A stretch of 48,662 bases of DNA from an uncultured Ectothiorhodospiraceae bacterium (lineage in GTDB: Bacteria > Pseudomonadota > Gammaproteobacteria > UBA9214). Location of the stretch: the NCBI GenBank assembly GCA_947258515.1, contig CAMYIO010000011.1:1-48662 (forward strand), given 5' to 3'. The notes under the pieces are model-generated. The model ran no database searches and had not been told where the DNA came from. It saw nothing but the letters and a program-made list of their open reading frames with translations. Shown in pieces: positions 44,167 through 48,662 of the stretch; position 1 is the stretch's first letter, and every line of letters starts with the position of its first letter. Both the position numbers and the translations under genes were made by a program.

Positions 44167-44919
44167 TTGAAAGTCATCGCCACATACAATATCAAGGGGG
44201 GGGTTGGAAAAACGGCCACCGCTGTCAATCTTGCGTGGCTGGCGGCCCGTGAAGGCGCACCGACCCTTGTCTGGGACCTCGATCCACAGGGTGCCGCCAG
44301 TTACTACTACCGTATCAAACCGAAGATCAAGGGCGGCGGCAAGCGCCTGGTTCAGGGCAAGCGGGACCTGGATGGTTTTATTCGCGGCACCGATTATGAG
44401 CTCCTTGACCTGCTGCCGGCGGACTTTTCCTATCGCAACATGGACCTTTACCTGGAGCAGACGAAAAAACCCATACACCAGCTGCATAAACTGCTGAGAC
44501 CCTTCAGGAGCGAATATTATTATGTATTCCTGGACTGTCCTCCGAGTATTTCACTGGTATCGGAAAACATCTTTGATGCAGCCGACGTGGTGCTGGTACC
44601 GACCATACCCACCACCCTGTCGCTGCGCACCTATCAGCAGATCAAGAAGTTTTTCAAACTGCAGGAACTGGACACGGTGAAAGTAATGCCTTTTTTCTCC
44701 ATGGTCGACCGGCGCAAGCAACTGCATCGCTCCATCGTGGACACCCCGCCGGACTACATGGAAAACCTGCTGACAACACCCATTCCCTATGACAGTAACG
44801 TCGAGCGTATGGGCACCCACCGCACCCCGGTGGCTGATTTTGCCCCCAACAGCCGCTCCGCACGCAGTTATGAAGGTCTGTGGGAAGACATCAAGCAACA
44901 GTTATCCCGTCTTAAGTAA
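44167..44919 (+). CDS. ParA/MinD-type ATPase
   Basis: 250 residues from TTG 44167, seven bases after aaggaa; upstream in-frame starts at 44065 would lie inside the CHAD gene. The deviant Walker A is YNIKGGVGKTATAVNLAWLA, Walker B-like DLDPQGAASYYY and YVFLDCPPSIS. Such ATPases position chromosomes, plasmids or large assemblies. There is no parB-like gene. Its close coupling to the CHAD protein suggests that it could position polyphosphate granules, as discussed for other CHAD/ParA pairs; this is inference. No DNA-binding domain is present. Confidence 0.88.
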   Translation: MKVIATYNIKGGVGKTATAVNLAWLAAREGAPTLVWDLDPQGAASYYYRIKPKIKGGGKRLVQGKRDLDGFIRGTDYELLDLLPADFSYRNMDLYLEQTKKPIHQLHKLLRPFRSEYYYVFLDCPPSISLVSENIFDAADVVLVPTIPTTLSLRTYQQIKKFFKLQELDTVKVMPFFSMVDRRKQLHRSIVDTPPDYMENLLTTPIPYDSNVERMGTHRTPVADFAPNSRSARSYEGLWEDIKQQLSRLK

Positions 44920-44980
44920 ACCCTTGCCCTGCAGCGCCCACCCATGCCCGGGACTGCCTGACTCATCAGACCGTATTATA

Positions 44981-44994
44981 TTGATCCAGATCAA
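44981..44994. promoter_or_regulatory. Perfect FNR/Anr-type binding site
   Basis: TTGATCCAGATCAA has the exact FNR consensus TTGAT-N4-ATCAA. It lies about 100 bases before the helix-hairpin-helix gene and 62 bases after the ParA-like stop, in a non-coding gap. A promoter position was not fixed. It suggests control by oxygen level. Confidence 0.6.
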
Positions 44995-45094
44995 GAAAAC
45001 ATCACATAACAGCCATTAGGTATTGCTCCCGGACCTGTCTGGTGACAGCATCCCAGTTCTGTCATGTGCCTAAAAATCGGGGGAAGATAAGAAC

Positions 45095-45457
45095 ATGAAG
45101 CCTGCCATTATTGACATTCCAGGAATCGGACCAGCCGCCGCCGCCGCGCTGGGCGAGCACCGCATCAAGACACTTGCGAGCCTTGCGAGGGCACCTGTCG
45201 AGAAAATCACGGCCGTCCCCGGCTTTAGTGAAGCCCGCGCCCTCCGCGTCATCGCCGCCGCCGCCGACTTGCTCGCCACGTCAGCAACCAGCCAGGCAAC
45301 TGAAACCGAAACGGCCGCAGCAGGCAAACAGGTCAAGGCGGGCGGTAAAGGCAAGAAAGATAAAAAAGACAAGCGCAAGGACAAGAGCAAGAAAGGTAAA
45401 AAGGCCAAAGGCAAGAATAAGGGCAAGGGCAAGGGGAAAAAGAAAGACAAGCAATAG
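45095..45457 (+). CDS. Helix-hairpin-helix protein with a lysine-rich histone-like tail
   Basis: 120 residues. The first 60 residues hold one to two HhH units (IDIPGIGPAAAAALGEHRIK; ITAVPGFSEARALRVI) that bind DNA backbone without sequence preference. Residues 75-120 are a Lys/Gly repeat tail (KGKKDKKDKRKDKSKKGKKA), similar to histone H1-like or AlgP tails. It is likely a nucleoid or polyphosphate-binding protein; the poly-lysine tail would also bind polyanions. It is a single gene between the ParA-like gene and the pst locus, followed by a 34-base palindrome. Confidence 0.75.
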   Translation: MKPAIIDIPGIGPAAAAALGEHRIKTLASLARAPVEKITAVPGFSEARALRVIAAAADLLATSATSQATETETAAAGKQVKAGGKGKKDKKDKRKDKSKKGKKAKGKNKGKGKGKKKDKQ

Positions 45458-45469
45458 TCATGGCTCAAT

Positions 45470-45503
45470 AGATCTGCTCGCACCTGCAGGTGCGAGCAGA
45501 TCT
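45470..45503. repeat. Perfect 34-base palindrome
   Basis: The 17-base arms agatctgctcgcacctg and caggtgcgagcagatct are perfectly complementary with no loop. It begins 12 bases after the HhH stop. No T-run follows. It may be a protein-binding site, a cruciform or a transcription-blocking hairpin. Confidence 0.9.
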
Positions 45504-45519
45504 GCCCTCTCCCCGGAAA

Positions 45520-45537
45520 CCGTAACAAAACGGTAAC
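45520..45537 (+). promoter_or_regulatory. Possible Pho box before pstS
   Basis: CCGTAAC-AAAA-CGGTAAC has the PhoB layout of two 7-base repeats spaced by 4 bases. A TATAAT lies 5 bases downstream (45543-45548) and CTGTCAT occurs at 45552-45558. The repeats agree moderately with the CTGTCAT consensus, and the -10 is closer than usual, so the exact promoter is uncertain. It is 185 bases before the pstS start. Confidence 0.4.
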
Positions 45538-45722
45538 ATTTATATAATATTCTGTCATTTCTTTGGTGGAATACATCCTCATTCGTTCGCTGGATCCTCT
45601 CTCCACCAACAGTCGGCTCGCCTGAAACCGGTATCCGGTCGCGGCGAGACGCAACGCAGAAAAATACCGGGCGAAGACCGGCATTTAATATAGCTACAGA
45701 TACTCAACAGGAGTTCCAAGTT

Positions 45723-46595
45723 ATGAAGCTGAAACCGATTCTTTCCTCCACGCTGCTGGTCTCTGCCCTGCTGGTCACGATGGCCCCGCAGGCACGCACC
45801 CTGATTCAGAACAAGGGCTCGGATACCCTGGTTAATGTCGCCCAGGCCTGGGCTGAAGCCTATCCCGAGGTTAACCCCGACGTTGCCGTGGCAGTCTCTG
45901 GCGGCGGCTCCGGCACCGGTATTGCGTCCATGATCAATGGCACGGTGGATATTGCCAACGCCAGCCGCAGTATGAAGGACAAGGAAAAGGCGCTGGCGGA
46001 GAAGAACGGTCAGCACCCGGTCGAGCATGTCGTTGGTTATGATGCACTGGCGGTCTTCATTCACAAGGATAATCCGGTCAAAGTCATGACGCTGTCACAG
46101 TTGAAGGACATCTACGCCCGTGGTGCGAAGGTCAAAAAGTGGTCTGAAATGGGCATCACCGTACCGGGCTGCAAGGACGAGATCGTGGTCGTCAGCCGGC
46201 AGAACAACTCCGGCACCTATGCCTATTTCCAGAGTGCCGTGCTCGGCAAGGGCGGCAAGTATCGCCAGGGCACACTGGATATGCACGGTTCCAAGGATGT
46301 CGCTGACCTGGTCGAGAAGACCCCCTGCGCTATCGGTTACAGTGGCCTGGCCTACGCAACGGACCACCTGAAGATGGTTTGCATCGAAACAGAGGGCGCG
46401 GACGCCTGTGTAGCCCCGAGTGTTGAAACCGCCAGCGACCGCAGTTATCCGATTGCCCGTCCGCTGTTCATGTACACCGATGGTGAACCCCAGGGCGCGA
46501 TCAAGGAGTACATGGACTGGATCATGAGCGATGCCGGTCAATGTATCCTGGTGAAAAAAGGCTATGCCCCGGTACGCGCCGTGAAGTGCGACTAG
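45723..46595 (+). CDS. pstS: Phosphate ABC transporter substrate-binding protein
   Basis: 290 residues. The signal peptide (MKLKPILSSTLLVSALLVTM, then APQA) sends it to the periplasm. The phosphate-binding loops are seen in NKGSDTLVNVAQAWAEAYPE, SGGGSGTGIASMINGTVDIA and NNSGTYAYFQSAVLG. Start at ATG 45723 with a ggag site. It binds phosphate for the PstCAB transporter and is expected to be induced at low phosphate. The next gene is a PhoU-type fusion, then pstC; this order differs from the usual pstSCAB-phoU. Confidence 0.95.
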   Translation: MKLKPILSSTLLVSALLVTMAPQARTLIQNKGSDTLVNVAQAWAEAYPEVNPDVAVAVSGGGSGTGIASMINGTVDIANASRSMKDKEKALAEKNGQHPVEHVVGYDALAVFIHKDNPVKVMTLSQLKDIYARGAKVKKWSEMGITVPGCKDEIVVVSRQNNSGTYAYFQSAVLGKGGKYRQGTLDMHGSKDVADLVEKTPCAIGYSGLAYATDHLKMVCIETEGADACVAPSVETASDRSYPIARPLFMYTDGEPQGAIKEYMDWIMSDAGQCILVKKGYAPVRAVKCD

Positions 46596-46622
46596 GCCAC
46601 ATCGTGAGTACTGGCTCTGCAC

Positions 46623-46692
46623 TGTAGGAGCGGCGTCCTCGCCGCGATGCGTGGCATGAAAAAACAATCGCGCCGGGGACGACGCTCCTACA
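46623..46692. repeat. REP-like inverted pair
   Basis: The left arm tgtaggagcggcgtcctcg and the complementary right arm ending gacgctcctaca form a 26-base imperfect inverted repeat with an 18-base AT-rich centre. It is of the same kind as the elements near 1, 35.1 and 40.8 kb. It sits between pstS and the PhoU fusion gene. Confidence 0.85.
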
Positions 46693-46798
46693 CCAAGAGC
46701 TTTTCAATAACCTGGTACAACATGCCGGGTTTGGCCGCAAGGCCATAACCCGACATAAATACGAATATTTCTAAGGTGCAACCACGGGACGCTAGACA

Positions 46799-47884
46799 AT
46801 GAGTCACTACGAAGAACGTCTGGAAAGAGACTTGCTCGACATCCGTGAGCAGGTGGCCGGGATGGCCGGACTGGTGGAAACGGCGACCAAAAACGCCATG
46901 CATGCGCTGCAAACCGGTAACAACGAACTCGCAGCAGCGACCGTACTGGCAGACCATGTCATCAACCGCTCAATGAGACGGATTGACCAGTTATGTCATA
47001 AATTCATTGCGCTGCACCTGCCGAGTGCGGGGCATCTGCGAATGCTGTCCTCCGTGATCAGGGCGAACATCGAACTGGAACGGATTGGCGATTACGCCGT
47101 CACCATCGCGCGTGAGTCCTTACAACTGTCTACGCCACCGTCAGGTTCCATGTCCCATGAACTGGAACGTGTCGGTAGTGAGACGTATCTCATGCTAAGC
47201 CAGTCCATCAAGGCCTTCAACGAGCTCAATCCTGAAATGGCGAAAGGCACCATGATCATGGAAGAGCAGATGGAAAACGACCTGGACATCATTTATTCCG
47301 AATTGATGTCCAATGATGACCGCGATACGGTCAAGAACCTGCTGGCCATGTTCGCCGTATTTACCCAGTTGAAGCGCGTCGCCGACCAGGCCAAGAACCT
47401 CTGCGAGGAAACTGTATTCGCGGCCACCGGGGACACCAAGGCACCGAAGATTTACAACATCCTCTTCGTTGACGAGGACAACAGTTGCCAAGGCCAGATC
47501 GCCGAGGCCATTGCCCGCAAGAACTTTCCCGAAAGCGGCCGCTATATCAGCGCCGGGCGGCAACCTGCCGCAGCGCTGAATCCTGTCATGGTGGAATTTC
47601 TTGAGGGCCATGGCGTTAATCTTGCGGTCACCGCCAAACCCAAACCCGTTGATATGACCCCGCTGCAGCTGACCACACAGCACGTCATTGTCAGCCTGCA
47701 GGGACCGGTCAACTCCTACTTCGAGACGGTCCCCTTCCACACTACCCCGCTGGAGTGGGACGTCGGTCCTGCGCCGGAGAGCGGCGATGAAGCCGGCATT
47801 CAGCGCCTGGAAGAGATTTACCGTGACACGGCCGTTCGGATCCGTGACCTGATGGAAATCCTGCGCGGTGAGGGAGCATTCTGA
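46799..47884 (+). CDS. PhoU fused to a degenerate low-molecular-weight phosphatase domain
   Basis: 361 residues. Residues 1-212 are a normal two-repeat PhoU (ERLERDLLDIREQVAGMAGL; RANIELERIGDYAVTIARE; TQLKRVADQAKNLCEETVF). Residues 218-355 resemble the LMW-protein-tyrosine-phosphatase/ArsC fold (YNILFVDEDNSCQGQIAEAI, GHGVNL, EWDVGPAPESGDEA). The catalytic C-x5-R loop is changed: the first Cys is Asp225 and the Arg is Gln231, so the domain should not be a phosphatase but might bind phosphate. It lies between pstS and pstC; its stop is one base before the pstC ATG. It probably regulates the PstCAB/PhoR complex. Confidence 0.87.
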   Translation: MSHYEERLERDLLDIREQVAGMAGLVETATKNAMHALQTGNNELAAATVLADHVINRSMRRIDQLCHKFIALHLPSAGHLRMLSSVIRANIELERIGDYAVTIARESLQLSTPPSGSMSHELERVGSETYLMLSQSIKAFNELNPEMAKGTMIMEEQMENDLDIIYSELMSNDDRDTVKNLLAMFAVFTQLKRVADQAKNLCEETVFAATGDTKAPKIYNILFVDEDNSCQGQIAEAIARKNFPESGRYISAGRQPAAALNPVMVEFLEGHGVNLAVTAKPKPVDMTPLQLTTQHVIVSLQGPVNSYFETVPFHTTPLEWDVGPAPESGDEAGIQRLEEIYRDTAVRIRDLMEILRGEGAF

Positions 47885-47885
47885 G

Positions 47886-48662
47886 ATGCCTGGAGAGGAA
47901 CTAACGACGGCAGCCGATTTGTCGGCGGCATTCGATCGCCGCAACGCCGACTGGTATATCGACAAGCTGGTGCAGACGCTGGTATTCATTGGTGGCATCT
48001 CGGCCATCATCTTTGTCATCGCCATCTTTGCGTTCGTCACCAAGGAAGGTTTCGGCTTCCTTCTTGACCGCTTCGATTTCCAGGAGTTTTTTACCTCGCC
48101 CTACTGGTACCCGTCCGATGAGGATGCCCCGGAATACGGCATTCTGGCGTTGATTGCCGGCACCGCCAGTGTCACCGGACTGGCCATGCTGGTTGCCATC
48201 CCGTTTTCGCTGGGCACCGCTATTTTTATCGCCGAATTTGCCACTGGCAAGACCCGTGAGTCTCTCAAGGTGCTGGTGGAACTGCTGGCTGCCATCCCCT
48301 CGGTGGTCTGGGGCTTCATCGGTCTCACCATCATGAATCCGCTGATTATTGACCTGTTTGACGTCCCGGTGGGACTGAACGTGTTGAACGCCGGCATCAT
48401 ACTCGGACTGATGGCCGCGCCCATCATGACCTCTATCGCCGAGGATGCACTCAAGGCGGTCCCCGACCGCTACCGGGAAGCCGCCGAAGCCATGGGGGCC
48501 ACACGCTGGCAGGTCATTTATAAAACCGTACTGCCCGCGGCGAAGAATGGCCTGCTGGGCGCCGTGCTGCTCGGTGTCGGCCGGGGCTTCGGGGAAACCA
48601 TGGCCGTGCTGATGGCGACCGGGCACTCGGTCAATATCCCGGGCAGCGTATTCGATTCGGTG
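47886..48662 (+). CDS. pstC: Phosphate ABC transporter permease, partial
   Basis: The first 259 residues; the frame runs off the window end. It begins MPGEELTTAADLSAAFDRRN and has membrane helices LVFIGGISAIIFVIAIFAFV, SVTGLAMLVAIPFSLGTAIF and ELLAAIPSVVWGFIGLTI. The EAA motif EAAEAMGATRWQVIYKTVLP contacts the ATPase. A periplasmic part with SPYWYPSDEDAPEYG is typical of the PstC group. pstA and pstB should follow outside the window. Confidence 0.93.
   Translation, partial: MPGEELTTAADLSAAFDRRNADWYIDKLVQTLVFIGGISAIIFVIAIFAFVTKEGFGFLLDRFDFQEFFTSPYWYPSDEDAPEYGILALIAGTASVTGLAMLVAIPFSLGTAIFIAEFATGKTRESLKVLVELLAAIPSVVWGFIGLTIMNPLIIDLFDVPVGLNVLNAGIILGLMAAPIMTSIAEDALKAVPDRYREAAEAMGATRWQVIYKTVLPAAKNGLLGAVLLGVGRGFGETMAVLMATGHSVNIPGSVFDSV

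Noticed and set aside
44167-44919. Plasmid or chromosome partition locus
   Set aside because: No ParB-like gene or parS-like sites nearby; the neighbour is a CHAD protein.

Overview
The window reads as about 48.7 kb of chromosome from a free-living, moderately GC-rich Gram-negative bacterium, most likely a gammaproteobacterium. The evidence is several lipoprotein and Sec signal peptides, an envelope-type SPFH/NfeD pair, BioA, Pcm, CspA, CorC-type proteins, a PstS/PstC phosphate transporter, a perfect FNR/Anr-type half-site pair, and short palindromic repeats of the REP type (core tgtaggagcg.cg) scattered between genes. The genus cannot be read from the sequence. No rRNA, tRNA, insertion sequence, prophage or CRISPR array was seen.

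Layout. (1) 43-7257, minus strand: bioA, then four envelope genes, namely a secreted acidic protein, a lipoprotein, a TPR/PEGA membrane protein and a PEGA/FGE-fold membrane protein without the catalytic cysteines. (2) 7428-9479, plus: a lipoprotein, a secreted single-heme DUF3365-type protein, a hemerythrin-like protein and a 44-residue membrane peptide. (3) 9511-12700, minus: an exported Pcm overlapping a membrane-embedded spermidine-synthase-like protein that seems to use an ATT start. (4) 12802-17405, plus: NfeD and slipin, then a soluble four-PAS histidine kinase. (5) 17406-22704: a cold-shock protein with a strong terminator, an RRM protein, a translationally coupled 2-phosphoglycerate-kinase-like/CYTH pair, a methyltransferase and two unknown proteins. 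(6) 22809-25645: two CorC/CNNM-type proteins; a third lies at 40953.

From 25.8 kb to the end almost every gene concerns phosphate or phosphoryl transfer. There is a polyphosphate kinase gene broken by an apparent 37-base deletion, a UspA protein, a Na/Pi-cotransporter-PhoU protein, three histidine phosphatases (one fused to a NUDIX domain), an amphi-Trp protein and a metallophosphoesterase. Then comes a compact operon: NUDIX, PhoU-like/APH fusion, GAK-type ATP-grasp, HprK-related kinase B, with a divergent GAK-type CofD-like gene. Beyond it are a degenerate-CYTH/CHAD protein coupled to a ParA-like ATPase, a lysine-rich helix-hairpin-helix protein behind an FNR-like box, and a pst locus (possible Pho box, pstS, a PhoU fused to a degenerate low-molecular-weight phosphatase domain, and pstC running off the end).

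The best candidate for an undescribed system is the 31.5-40.7 kb block. Its conserved members match families catalogued as the GAK system, whose function is unknown to me. Here they sit with a PhoU-like/APH kinase fusion, NUDIX enzymes, histidine phosphatases and a metallophosphoesterase, in a neighbourhood of polyphosphate and phosphate-uptake genes. A role in making, sensing or removing a phosphorylated compound is an inference from this context only.
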